Positions 37,901-49,020 of a DNA stretch of 64,000 nucleotides are shown one piece after another. Positions within the stretch are counted from its first letter, which is position 1; each line of letters opens with the position of its first letter. Both the position numbers and the translations under genes were made by a program. The notes beneath the pieces were generated by a model. The model saw only the letters and a list, made by a program, of their open reading frames with translations. It searched no databases and was not told where the DNA came from. Source of the DNA: Trema orientale (taxonomy: Eukaryota; Streptophyta; Magnoliopsida; Rosales; Cannabaceae); the NCBI GenBank assembly GCA_002914845.1, contig JXTC01000234.1, forward strand, positions 168,151 to 232,150, in the 5' to 3' direction.

Positions 37901-38397
37901 AAAACCTGGATAGTAGTAGCCATAAGAGGTGGTGGTAGGATAATTCAAAGGCTGCTGATCAGCAGCCTGCGAATGATTATGGGCATGGCCTTCTTTGACT
38001 GGAGCCATAGAATCCTTTCCAGAGGATGATACAGGAGATTCAGATGGGCTTCTTTCCTTAGAAAGATCCTAAGGACAAATACAATCAAAATTAAAACCCA
38101 TAATGTGTAACAGAACCAAATTAGCCACTACTTATGTTTATCTATTCATATCTTAAAATATGTGATTGCCCATGATGATTTTTATACTTTTTGAGCATGC
38201 ATCTATGGATTCACTAAGCTTACTAACTAAATTAAGCCTTTTTCTTATCTGGGTAGAGCCCAAAAAATTCATTTAGTCAATCAAAGACTGTAAGAAAAGA
38301 AAAGAAAGATGAATACCAACTGAGTAGCACCATCAACTCTGACAGCTTCTTTCTTCTCTTGCTGTTTTTGCTCTCTTTCAATTTGAGGAGCAGCCAT
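34949..38397 (-). CDS. YTH-domain m6A RNA reader, ECT family (8 exons, 565 aa)
   Basis: Exons on -: 38397-38317, 38068-37906, 37809-37733, 37116-36688, 36599-36075, 35966-35754, 35648-35496, 35005-34949. All introns are GT-AG and the frame is open throughout (1698 bp with stop). The N-terminal ~360 residues are low-complexity: Ser/Gln-rich, then [32 protein letters not shown]. The YTH domain covers about residues 364-535, starting [20 protein letters not shown]. The three cage tryptophans that hold N6-methyladenosine are present (W390 in NVWAST; W451 and W456 in FWQQSKW). The motif [15 protein letters not shown] places it in the YTHDF-like ECT class, cytoplasmic readers of m6A mRNA. The last exon encodes only 18 residues, so the tail is short; its acceptor is the least certain part. 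Subclade not assigned. Confidence 0.92.
37810..37815 (-). promoter_or_regulatory. NAGNAG tandem splice acceptor of YTH exon 3
   Basis: The acceptor reads TTTTAGCAG on -. Using the distal AG joins CCAG to GTTAC and gives YYYPGYNGS. Using the proximal AG keeps the frame but inserts one alanine (YYYPAGYNGS). NAGNAG acceptors are a known source of single-residue isoforms. Confidence 0.6.
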
Positions 38398-38430
38398 CTT
38401 GTCTCCCAAGAAATAATCTAAAAATAAATA

Positions 38431-38464
<34 letters not shown>

Positions 38465-39023
38465 GAATCCCAGAACAGAAAACCGAAAAAGATGAAAGAA
38501 AATTATTTCTATTAAGTTTGGGAAATTTTTTTTGTGTTTGTCAAATAATAGTATAAAAAAGTTTCTGTTTTGGGTTGTATGGAATCAAGGAAACGGAGAA
38601 ATTAGGGAGCTGAGAGTTGACCAACAACAAGTGAGAAATGGTTTTGGTTTTGTGAAGAAGAAGAAGAAGAAAGAAAAGAAGCAAAGCTGGCTACTCAAAC
38701 GTCACCACAAAAATAATACACAAACGTTTTGTTGCATTTAATTAACACTTAAAAGCTCATTTTATTGCATCCAAATTACCATATTCCTTTTCAATTAAAT
38801 ACCAAAAACAAAAAAGCAAATTACTTTTCTCCTTTTTTAAATTAATTTTTACAAATTTTTATTGAAACAATAATTTTTATTAAAAAAAAGGGGACGGTGT
38901 TGAGGATTCCACGTTTCTCATTTCTCGCTACTCTTTTTCTTTTTCTTTTTTCAATTTACTTTCCGAAAGTTTCATAGTCTCATTGCCAAAACTTTAAAAA
39001 AATACATAATAATAATAATAATA
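38398..39023. other. YTH 5' UTR/promoter region with AAT/AAG microsatellites
   Basis: The region contains (AAT)n at about 38423-38463, 24 bp or more upstream of the YTH start codon, a short AAG run near 38656-38675, and an (ATA)n run at 39004-39023 next to the MITE. It has long A/T tracts and no gene. The transcript start is not determinable by eye. Confidence 0.6.
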
Positions 39024-39194
39024 GGGGATGGCTACGGTAGGGGCGTCCTTACGTAGGTCATGCCTTAATTATCGTTGGATGGGAATCTGTAGGAAATAAC
39101 GGGAATCTGTGAAGAATCTATTTATATACAGATTCTCATCCAACAGTGAATAGACAGGGCCCTACGTAGGGGCGCCCCTACTGTAGACGTGCCC
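39024..39194. mobile_element. 171-bp foldback MITE
   Basis: The ends are inverted repeats: GGGGATGGCTACGGTAGGGGC at the left against GGGCACGTCTACAGTAGGGGC read from the right, continuing through CTTACGTAGG / CCTACGTAGG. A second inner inverted pair (GTTGGATGGGAATCTGTA / TACAGATTCTCATCCAAC) means nearly the whole element can fold on itself. ATAATAATA (9 bp) flanks both sides, which fits a Mutator-type duplication but is not informative in an (ATA)n tract. Family not assigned. Confidence 0.8.
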
Positions 39195-39845
39195 ATAATA
39201 ATAATTTGGTCTTCGTACAAGTCCAATTTTTTAATTTTGTATAGGAGTCTTCGTACAACTTTTCAATAAAGTATTTTCCGCAAGGCAAATTACCTTTCTA
39301 ATTCCTCTAGTGTCTATCTATTTCCTTTCATCCAAATAGACATCAAATCTTGACATCCAACTCATTTTTCTTCTCTCTTTGTTTTATTTTGTTTATATGG
39401 TTACTTTATAACTTTCATCATAGTAACAGTAATAGTAATGTTGATGTGAACTCTCGTTTGTGCACTCTCATGAAAGACCAAGAACCGTAGATAATGTCGG
39501 AGCTCGAGAATACATCAAATGTCAATTCAATACGTCCTAAACCCGAAGAGGCGAAGGTATTGAGTGCCAAAATGTTTACCAACGTAGGCTATTTACATGT
39601 GTGCTTGACCATGAGCTCACTCAACACCCAAATTAGCACAATGAATCACTAGAAAGGAATTAAAGAAAGAGCTAGAAAGGAGTCTAAGGAAGGCCTTATT
39701 ATTGTGGCATTACCCTTTCCTCTGGTGAGTATAACATTTAGCATAGAGAGGGAACATCATGATTTGTGGATGTACGTCAGGATGTCAGTTATCTGCCAGA
39801 ATGGTCTAATAGTTGGTTTGTTTTGTGTGTACTATGTATATGTAA
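39195..39845. other. No gene seen
   Basis: Moderately AT-rich sequence without a supported frame. The stretch 39430-39790 is slightly richer in GC and may be decayed internal sequence of a retroelement, but I recognise no domain. Confidence 0.4.
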
Positions 39846-41648
39846 ACTAAAGATAAATATTCACTTTACTACGAGAGCTAAGTACAAGTATTTTCAAATA
39901 CATGCTTATTAATATATATATATATATATATTATGTTGTTTATGAAATGGTGTACATGGCATATGCATTAGGCATGTTTATGAAAAGAAAATTAAAGTAA
40001 TTTTGAAAAGTTTATGTTTACAAGAAAATGTTACCATTGTATATATCTAAGTTTCTATGTTACATTATTTATGACGTATGGATGTTGACTTAGTGATTAT
40101 GTAGAAAAGAGGTGGCGAAATCCCTTGAGGCAAAAAGACCAAGACAAGATAAGTCAAATATATGAAAATGTTAAAATTTCTTGAGACAAAAGGATTAGGA
40201 CAGGGTAAACCAAATGAAAAAGGTAAACTATGTCACTGAGTTAAGAGCTATACTAAAAAGAGGCCTAAAACGATGTTTAAGGAACGAATGTTTTCAAAGA
40301 GAAGTTCATAAGATGTTTTCAAACAGAAGTTGTACAATGGACAATAAATATTTTTATAGCACATCATCATTCATATGCATGCTCCGTCTTTACGAATTGA
40401 GTGTTAGCTCATTATAGTTCTTGTAATGCAGATTTGAATTACATCAATAGATTCTTGAAGATTGACTGAGCTATAGTTCCACTTATCCTATGATATGTTT
40501 ATGCTTTGTTTCTAAATTTTGTATTAAAAATGGATTTTTTTGAGATAACATATTCTTTTCAATTCTTTCGCTTTCTATGCTTGATTTTCAAAGAAGTTTA
40601 CGAAAGGTTAATACGTCCTGGACTAATTGGTTACGTTCTCAAGCAGTAATCGACCAGCTGGGTTATAGGGTGTCATAATTTTGGTATCAGACCATTATAA
40701 TTCAGTAGACAAAAAAAAAAAAAAAAAAGTTCTAAAATTGGTCATAAGATGGAAGTCAATCAACAAGTAGGTTCATTTTCTTTGTATTATTTTTTGACTA
40801 TGTTCTTCCATATAATATGACTATATGCTCATCTTTTACAAGTTCACAAATTTTGAGGACAAAATTTTTAAAAGGAGGGGAGTTTGTCACGTCTCGATTC
40901 ACGTGCATACTTACATGTTATGTGTAGTAAAGCTTGTACTAGTTCTAAGTTATATAGAAGAGTTAAGTCGGACAATGTGGACCCTAATGATTTTATAAGT
41001 TTACAAAGATACTAATTGAAAGATTTTACGTTTGACGAGATAGACTTTTGAGCTAGTTTTTAAGCAATTGAAAAGAGCTAAGCTGCTGACTGAGGTGCTT
41101 AACAGTGCAAACTTTTGAAGATAAACATTTATGGTGAAAGAAAAGATTTTCGACGAAAATTGATAATTAAGTTTCCAACAATCTAGAGTAGATAACTTGC
41201 TGGCCACAGAGCTGGAATGATTTATGATGTTGAAATCAATTTTTAGGAAGAAGTTTGTATTTCTCAAACAGACATATAAATCAAGAAGGTGAATGAGAAA
41301 GTACGATGTGTCAAATAGAAGTACATGGTGAAGGGACGAGCTAGGTATTAAGCATGCAGATAAAGTTAGTGGTACAAGACATCAACATCCTAGACAACAC
41401 TTATGCATCAGACACGTGGCTCTAGGTGTCGAAATGAAGGAAGACCTAATGATGACGAAGTTGCTTGCTTGAAGAACTAGCTTAGACTTTTAAGTAAGGG
41501 CTTGAGAATCAGTTGTAGATATAAGTAGGACACCTATATTAATAGTAAATTTTAGAGAGAAAAAAGATGTAAAGAAAGTTAGAGAGAGATTTGGGGATGG
41601 ACACGAAGACTAAGAGGAATATCAGCTATAGGTAAGTAAAGATAAATA
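39846..41648 (+). mobile_element. Second small LTR element (family A) with 207-bp internal region
   Basis: In order on +: an LTR piece (about 39846-40677), an internal region (40678-40884) and an LTR piece (40885 to about 41648, starting TGTCACGTCTCGATTCACG). The internal region has a primer-binding site TGGTATCAGACC (40682-40693), a run of 18 A, and the polypurine tract AAAAGGAGGGG (about 40870-40881). It aligns end to end with 21517-21310. There is no coding capacity. The LTR pieces are again about half an LTR each. Confidence 0.78.
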
Positions 41649-42532
41649 CTTTTACTACATTACAAGTGTTAGGAATATGACCTAGAAAGCAGTTTTTTTT
41701 TTTGTTAGGCATTTTAAATAATGTTTATTGGATTTTAGTGTTATCTATTTGTTTTTAATAAATTCTATGTTATGTCCCAATTATAAATATGTGATATTTA
41801 TGTTTTCTATTATACAAACATCTAGAAGTTTCCATGACTAATAATGAGTAATAAAGAATTGTTCGTGTGAAGTATTCACATATAGGAGACTAAATTTTTT
41901 ATTTTCATCATGTATAAATAAAAAATTCACATTCTGCAAATAAAGATGGAATACCTTATTTTGCCACAGAATGTAGTGTTGTTTATTTCAAAGGAATTGA
42001 TGAAGTCTCCAATCATCGAAGTGTCTAACTTTGAATAAAAATACCAGTGCGTTATAAGAAGTTATAAATGCATTGAACTAGACCAAGTAAAAATAAAATT
42101 TGAGGTTAAGTATTGTAACTCAATATTCTATCTTTTACTAATCTAGCACTATTGCAAGATTATCTTAATCCTAGTGATTATTGAACTTGCTTTTATGAGT
42201 TTTATCTTTTTACCTTACTAAAGGAATTGTTCCGATTATTCAGTTTGAACTTCGATATCTTAGAAGATAAGATTTGTGAATTAACGAGAACGCCCTTTAT
42301 GATTTAGACACGATGCATATAATGTGACTTTGAGTTTTTTCAATGACTTGGATAACAAAAACCAAGCGCCCGATATTCACTTTATAGATTTGACAATGTT
42401 TATATGGGTAGTTACGAACATTATAGTCAATTATTATATATTATATAAAAAATAACAACTCAAAGGTAAATATGCACTATAGGGGTAATACAGAAATTTC
42501 ATCTCACTAATACGTCGTTGTATCGAGGGTAT
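41649..42532. other. Unassigned repeat-like DNA, possible LTR start
   Basis: The stretch begins TGTTAGGAATATGACC at the point where family-A homology ends, so it could be the start of a copia-type LTR, but I found no matching end. No gene is seen. Confidence 0.3.
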
Positions 42533-43496
42533 ATCTGATGAGTGCATATCCGAGCTATTATTTGATTAATCCTCTACATTGCTTTGGTTGTTTTCTTGTT
42601 ATTTTTAAGTTTCTAATTTTTTTTTTATGTTTTTTAGGTATTTTGGAAGTGATGGAGTGAAAAAGGGCTGAAAGAGGGCTGAAACAAACTAAAAATTAAA
42701 GTGCTGAGCTGAAAGGTGGTAAAACTCTAAAAATCGGGCTGAAAAGTGGCATTTTTACAAAACCTGGAAAAGCAAACAAAAAGTTGGCGCCACGGTGCCA
42801 GAAGTCAGGAAACTGGCCTTTATGAGGGTTTTTGACCCCTCTATCTTTGGGTAACCATTCAAGCACGACTATAATACCTCCTACACTATAAAAAGAACTT
42901 TCTGCTCAGAAATAATTATTCTTAGACACTCATAAACCCTTAGAGGCTAGAGAGAGAATCAAGAGGAAAATAAGAACTTGGAGGCTGTTTTCAGCATTTC
43001 TTCATCTTTTTTCCTTCTTTTTTCCTTTGTTTGTTTATTCTAGCATGATGTTTTTATTGTTTATCCTTGTATGCATGCTAGTTTTATTCGAGGTTAGTCT
43101 AATTGATAGGATCTAGATAAAGAGCTTATTTTATCTAGTAAAAATCTAAGGAAAGATTAAGGTAGTACGAGCTTATGTGCTATCTATGGTTGATAATTTT
43201 GATGAATGATTGAATATAAGATTTGGTAATTTGTTTAATTGATTATTTAATGGTGGAGAATGATCCTTTAACCTATTCTATCGTATTGTTTTTGTTATGT
43301 TATTTATTTGTATTTATTTTTAGATTTATTTTATCAATAGAGAAACCCGAAAAAAAAATAATAGGATTGATAGCTTAGTGATTAAACCAATTTCTCGTGG
43401 GATCGACCCTTACTACTACTATACTAGGTAAAACTAGGATAGAGATAGGAAAATTTATAAATTTTAATTTGATTGCATTGACGACGGCTATCTGCA
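42533..43496 (+). mobile_element. Probable solo LTR, Tat-like, flanked by GGTAT
   Basis: The stretch between GGTAT (42528-42532) and GGTAT (43497-43501) runs from ATCTGATGAGTGCATATCC to CGGCTATCTGCA. A TGATGAG start and an internal CTCGTGGGATCGACCC segment (near 43396) are typical of LTRs of Tat-lineage gypsy elements and their non-autonomous kin. The three bases before the TG spoil a perfect TG...CA fit, so the ends are tentative. It is a fossil without coding parts. Confidence 0.5.
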
Positions 43497-43990
43497 GGTA
43501 TAGTATATGCTAAATAGATCGAGCAAATTAAAGTGTTAATCAGCTTTACAGAAAATATATGACATTTAGTCCAAGAGTGTAATATTAGGCCTATAGTAGA
43601 GAGTTAATTATGACTATGCATAGTTAATTATAATTGTGCATAGTTGATATTCACAGTTAACTATTTACTTATTTTGATAAATTTGAAAATAAATAAAATG
43701 CTTCAAAAATGATTAAGCAAACTTTGTTTAAATTTGTTTATAAACTTTTTACTTTAGGTGATTTAAATAATACACAACTAAAAAGGGCTCTCCGGGTGAG
43801 GAAGAGGGGTCACATTCAGATCACTTAAGTCCTAAGCTCTTCTTAGACAGTTTAGGTCTTTTCAACAGAACTCCTTAAGTTTTACATTTATTCAAATCAA
43901 AATATTTTTACATTTAGATATTTTTATATTGAAAAATGTTCGTTTAAACTCTATTCAATTAAAATATATTTTCAAGTTCAACTTGATAAA
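43497..43990. other. No gene seen
   Basis: AT-rich DNA between two LTR blocks. I found no frame or repeat worth naming. Confidence 0.4.
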
Positions 43991-46382
43991 ATCATAAATT
44001 GTGAAATAAAATACTGAGTTATAAATGTGTTTTAACAACATTAAGCTTACATAATTGAAATAATTTGTCTCATACTAAAAATAAATGTGAAAATATTTAA
44101 TAGTGGTATTCCATAGCTCGTGCCTCGTATTCATCCTCGCCTCGATTCCAGTTAACTTCATCAATCAAAGTAAGGGTTTCTTTCCTTTGATACCTACAGC
44201 ATGGATATTCATACAACGTGAGCTTTCGCTCAGTAAGTACAATGTAATTCTCACAAAATATTGCATACATAAACAAATAACCTTTTATGAAAGTCCGATT
44301 ATCCTGTTTTATGAAATCATTATCTCATACTTTATTATAAGAAATTATCTTGTTATTTTATCTCATTCTTTATCATAAATTCTTTCATCTTTTTTATAGG
44401 CCCTGGTGTACGTACCAAGTGTGCACTATCAAATGGGGAACCAGGGGAGCGACCCAACTGAAAATATCTAGGGTCATAATCTTAACATACCTTTCCTCAG
44501 GAATCCTCACCTAGGGGAGGTCGGTCTTATATTCCCTTGGATGTCCTCACCTAGTGGCGGTTGGTATGACACCTTTAAATTCTTATCTTATTTAGTAGTC
44601 TTCTCTTAATACGAGTGGGTACGCTTCAATAATAAACCCAAACTTTATATTCTGTTCTCTTAGCATTTCCTTTGTTGAAGTATGCTTAGAGTAATTTAAC
44701 ATGATAACATTGTAAAGTAAGCATATATTATTTTCATCACATAAAAAATATATCTTTATAAGCATTTTTCACATCATATATAGGCCATACAATAATAAAA
44801 GTATAGGCAAGGTATTACATGGAATAATCTCAAATATATCATATCACAAACAGAAAATATTTTCAAAGCCATCCATGCCATAAGTAAGATTGTACTTACC
44901 TCGTAATGCGATTGTCCTAGTTCTACTCGTTAATTACGTATGTCTAGGTTGGAGTTTCGTCCTGACGTATGTATACTCTAATTATTAGAGTAATTTAAAG
45001 TAGACTTATACTTTTTTCTAAATTTCCCAATTACTTAGTGGGTGTAAGACAACTAGGACTCGATCTTGATCAAACATAAAACTTCACATTTGATAAATAA
45101 TGTCATGTTATATTTTTTGACTACTTTATACCTTCATCTTAGATAGATAGGATTTAATTTTCCTTAACCTTTATCATGGTGATCTTATTAGTCTATTAAA
45201 ACTTTAGTTGTAGATTTGATTAATATCGTCCTTAATTATCTGAGCTTCCTTAGTCATTTTGGTCTCCATTAAATTCTCATGATTAATTACTTTATCCTTA
45301 ATCATGGGTCTTAATATGATAAGTGGGCCAAACACACTAATGGCTATAATATTTTAAAATCTAAAATCATATTTTAGGTTAGACATATTATTAGACTTTT
45401 TCACTCTTTTTAGGCTCAAAACTCTACTTGGGCTAAACGCAACTAGGGACATACGTCTTTTATTTCCTATTATTGATTTTATGTCCTAAACTTAAGTAAA
45501 TCTTTTTTTATCCCAATTATAGATCTAAAATAAAATTTTTTATTTATTCTTGTACTAAATCTCCAACCCAAAATTTCAGGTTTCATAATTTATATTTTTG
45601 CCCCTAATCTTAAGATTTCTAACATTTATGTCATCCAAAGGTAAACCTTGAGCTATAGCCGATTTTTTGTTAAAGATTCTTTTTTAATTTATTTTTTATA
45701 CCTTAATATAGTTTCAAGACTACCTAAAATACCTTTCGCATAGATTTGACCCTTATTTTGCCAAAATTATATTTTTGATCCAAAATACTCAAAATTTTGA
45801 CATTTTATTTCTTTCAAATTTTGAGCAAATATTTTTAATTTTTGGAAAGCATTTTTAATGGCAAAAATCTGTTCTTAAGGATCTAAGTCTAAATCATTAA
45901 GCTTGGTACATTTTCATAAACATTTAGTTTTATGGTTTTCACCCAAAATCTCCTATGTTTAAGTTTAGTCACTTTAAATCAACATTTTCTTAACTTTTTT
46001 CTAAAATAAAGTACTCCTTGCTTTAAACCTTAAAGAGTTAATAAGTTTAGCTATAACATAAAAGAAAATCTATAATATGTACATAATACCAAACATGTTA
46101 TCATCTATTCATTTATTTATTTATATGAAGTGTTACGAAACACGTTACAAGAATGGAATAGAAATATTTACCTTCTAAGCTTGAATTTTCTTCTTTGAAG
46201 TGTTTGAAAAACTTCCAAGTATCAACAATTTACTACAGGTAAATATACTAGGGTTAGACATGAATTTATACATAACCCAAAAATCATAGTAAACTTAAAA
46301 GAATGGTTTTGTATAACCTACCTTCTCAAGAATCTTCCTTTCTCTTTCTACCAAACTAAGTATATTATTCTCTAGGTTAGTG

Positions 46383-46424
46383 TTCAATACCTTCCCTTTA
46401 GAGTTTTAAAGGGAAGGTATTGAA
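46383..46424. repeat. Perfect 18-bp inverted repeat with a 6-nt loop
   Basis: TTCAATACCTTCCCTTTA, loop GAGTTT, then its exact reverse complement. It lies about 170 bp downstream (on -) of the TATA-like box of the family-D LTR, so it would be in that LTR's transcript. Confidence 0.9.
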
Positions 46425-46769
46425 TGTGAACTACGGTCCTTTTGTTTTTTATTTTTTGTTTTTTTTTTTGGATTTGAGAAGTAGAAGAAGTTTTCTTCTA
46501 CTTCTCTTTTAAAGAATGGATGATAGGAAAATGGAGAGGATTTTGGCTAAGTAAATGGAAGGATGAGATGGATTCTTCAATTGCCAAATGAAGAGTCTAT
46601 TTATAGTGCAAAGATGGAAGGCATCCTACTACAATGTATCACTTTCTTATCTCATCTATTTGTCCACTAATTTTTACATGCATTATTTTTCTACTACACT
46701 ATCTCATCTTTTAAATATTCACTCATCTACTACCTTTGTCTTTGTCTCTAATCTCTCTTTTTTTTGAAT

Positions 46770-46998
46770 TATTTAGAATCTAATACCACTAACTTCTAAA
46801 GAAAATCTCCACTGTATTTTTCCTTTTCTTACCTTTTGAATTATTTTGGAGACAAAAGCTGCTAACTAGTTTTGTCTATGTTTTTCTCTTTGAATTATGG
46901 CCACTAACGTTCAAAGAAAATCTCTACTATCATTTTCCTTTTCTTACCTTTTAAATTATTTTAGAGACAAAAGCTATCAACTAGTTTTGTCTGTATTT
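46770..46998. repeat. ~115-bp tandem duplication in the family-D LTR
   Basis: CCACTAAC...AAAGAAAATCTC...TTTCCTTTTCTTACCTTTT...GAGACAAAAGCT...AACTAGTTTTGTCT occurs twice, starting at 46786 and 46901, with about one difference in ten. Confidence 0.8.
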
Positions 46999-47529
46999 TC
47001 CTTTTTTAAAATTAGCTACTAACTTTATCCCTTTCTTTTTTTTTACTTTCTCTACTCTACTAATTTTATCTTTTAATTTAAAATTATCACCTCCCTAAGA
47101 TAAAATCTCATTAGTCTTTATTATTTTTTACAACTTATTTCCTTTCTTGAATATATTTGTCTACTTAAATCCTTATATACTTAAATCTTAGCCATTCAAA
47201 TTGTCATGGTACTATTTTAGTGCAACTATTATCTTTGGGTTATGAGGTGTAATAATTTCTAAATTCTTATTTATATGACCTAAGTCATCTTGATATATAT
47301 AATATTTTCTTTGTAGAATTAATTTATTATTAAGGAAACCCAACTTAGTATTTTTAAGTTAAAATAAGGAATAATTATGGTTTTCTAACATAATAAAATT
47401 TAACGTTATAATTATTCTACACACATAATTTCAAGCATTGGGAAAATAAACTTATTAAAATGATAATAAGTCTGTTAATAATAATTCTACTAAGTTTGAA
47501 AGCCTAGGGATTCCTAAGGGGGGGTTACA

Positions 47530-48640
47530 GCTGAGCAACTTAGAAAGTATTATCAATAGTCTTGTATGTTTTTCCTTTCATTGTAACAATTCTACTAGAA
47601 CAATAATAAATTTATTTTTTGGATTTGTCTAAGTAAAATTCCTTCAATAATTAGTTTCTAGTTGATCTATCACCACAAAACTTTGGGAGCATATTGTGTA
47701 GTGAAACATAGATAATCACGTTCTAGTACTATAGTTCGATGAGTTTGATAAATAATTCTACAAACTGGTTCGAGTGTTTGGGTGCTCGAGAGACCCAGGA
47801 GTTTGAGATTTAAAAAAAAAAAATAGACTACTAGAATGAGGTAGTTAGATCATGCTTGCTGATTGTGATAAAAACTAGAACGAAATTAATCTCTCAACAA
47901 GAAATTGAAAGTCTTAGTCTTAAATGAAGCAATTTTAAAACAAAATTATGGCTAAGTCAAACGACTTATTTTATGCTACGAGGGATAAACACTTTCTTCA
48001 AGTGTATGTAAAAACTAAGCTGCTTGCAATACGAAGAGAAATAAAAAATTTCTTAAATAAAATGCGAGCAATCATGGAAGAACTCAATGAAGAAGAAAAC
48101 TGAGAAGCAAAAGAATTTTTCTTCGTCAAACTACAATCAGCTCAGCAATCATTTCATCAACTTTAGTTTGATTCCAAATTCCTCTGTAATGCTTGAGACT
48201 TCATCTTCTTCAACAGAACGAAGTAAGAATCAGCCTCCTACCTCATCCTGATATTCATCACCTACTCGCGATAAAAATACAGGCGATTAGAGGAGTGGTG
48301 GTTCGACACGTTCCTTCATTTAGTACGAGTATAAAAAATTGCAATCACTACAAAATGAAACAACACCCCGGAGATCACACCGCCAGAAAAAAGCAACTTG
48401 AGGAAATGACAAAGTTCTTATTGCACAAAGTGGCACCAAGAACTGAGGAGCGAGTGTTATGTGTCAATTTTGCAATTGCTCGAAAAGTAGCACGCTCATT
48501 CGGAGCTTGTCTTCTGCAAGGTGAATAAGATGCTCGAGCTGTCCGAAGAAACAATAGCTTGCTTAGGAGTTGATCGAGATCGAGGAGGTCGCATATAATG
48601 AATAAACGAAGCCGATCTTTATTCCGAGATTTTCTCATTT
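47530..48640. other. Unassigned, probably decayed retroelement DNA
   Basis: 48190-48530 has a 111-codon frame on + (KKQLEEMTKFLLHK ...) of higher GC that I do not recognise. It directly precedes an LTR-like block, so it may be remnant internal sequence. No host gene is supported. Confidence 0.35.
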
Positions 48641-49020
48641 AAAATATCCAATCCCAAGATATTCGAGATCAGTTTCTGGAAATTAGATATAAGGTTATCT
48701 AAATCAAGATATTTCCAGATTTTAGGGGGGATAAATACAAATTAAATTTGTATTATTTGTTATCCTAATTCGAATGATTTGTTACCTTATCTGTAACAGG
48801 AAACCCTAATCTCCAAATCATATAAATACAGGGCCAATAGGCAGAGAAAGGGGATTCCCCCACGTCTTCTTGTAACTAGCAAACTCTAAGAAAAAAATAT
48901 CGACTATAGTGAACATAGGCTCTTTGTTCGAAAGGAAATTATTTGTGTTCTTTATTTTTTCTTTACTATTCTCAGTTTCAATCTTAAATTTTCAATCACA
49001 TTATTATACCAATATTTGAT
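48641..49020 (+). mobile_element. LTR-like remnant with TATA box and PBS-like end
   Basis: A TATA-like ATATAAATACAGGG lies at about 48820-48832. CTTCTTGTAACTAG and GTGAACATAGGCTCTTTG follow, as in many plant LTR leaders. The block ends near TTTGATATCAACAGC (about 49015-49029), a degenerate relative of the primer-binding site TGGTATCAGAGC. The left edge is unclear. Confidence 0.4.

Larger units (their letters stand above)
43991..47529 (-). mobile_element. Long gypsy-type LTR (family D), reverse orientation
   Basis: On - it starts TGTAACCCCCCC at 47529. A TATA-like CTATAAATAG lies at 46597-46606, and the conserved near-palindrome GTGAGCTTTCGCTCAGTAAG is at about 44218-44237 in the reverse sense used by the other LTRs here. 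The left edge is uncertain. No internal coding region adjoins, so it may be a solo LTR. It holds a strong hairpin and a 115-bp tandem duplication. Confidence 0.5.

Noticed and set aside
47500-47529. GGGGGTTACA read as the end of a forward LTR
   Set aside because: The near-palindrome and TATA-like box in this block point to reverse orientation, so it is better read as a TGTAACCCCC start on the minus strand.
48193-48528. 111-codon frame on + with higher GC
   Set aside because: I recognise no domain and it adjoins LTR-like sequence; kept only as unassigned, possibly retroelement-derived DNA.
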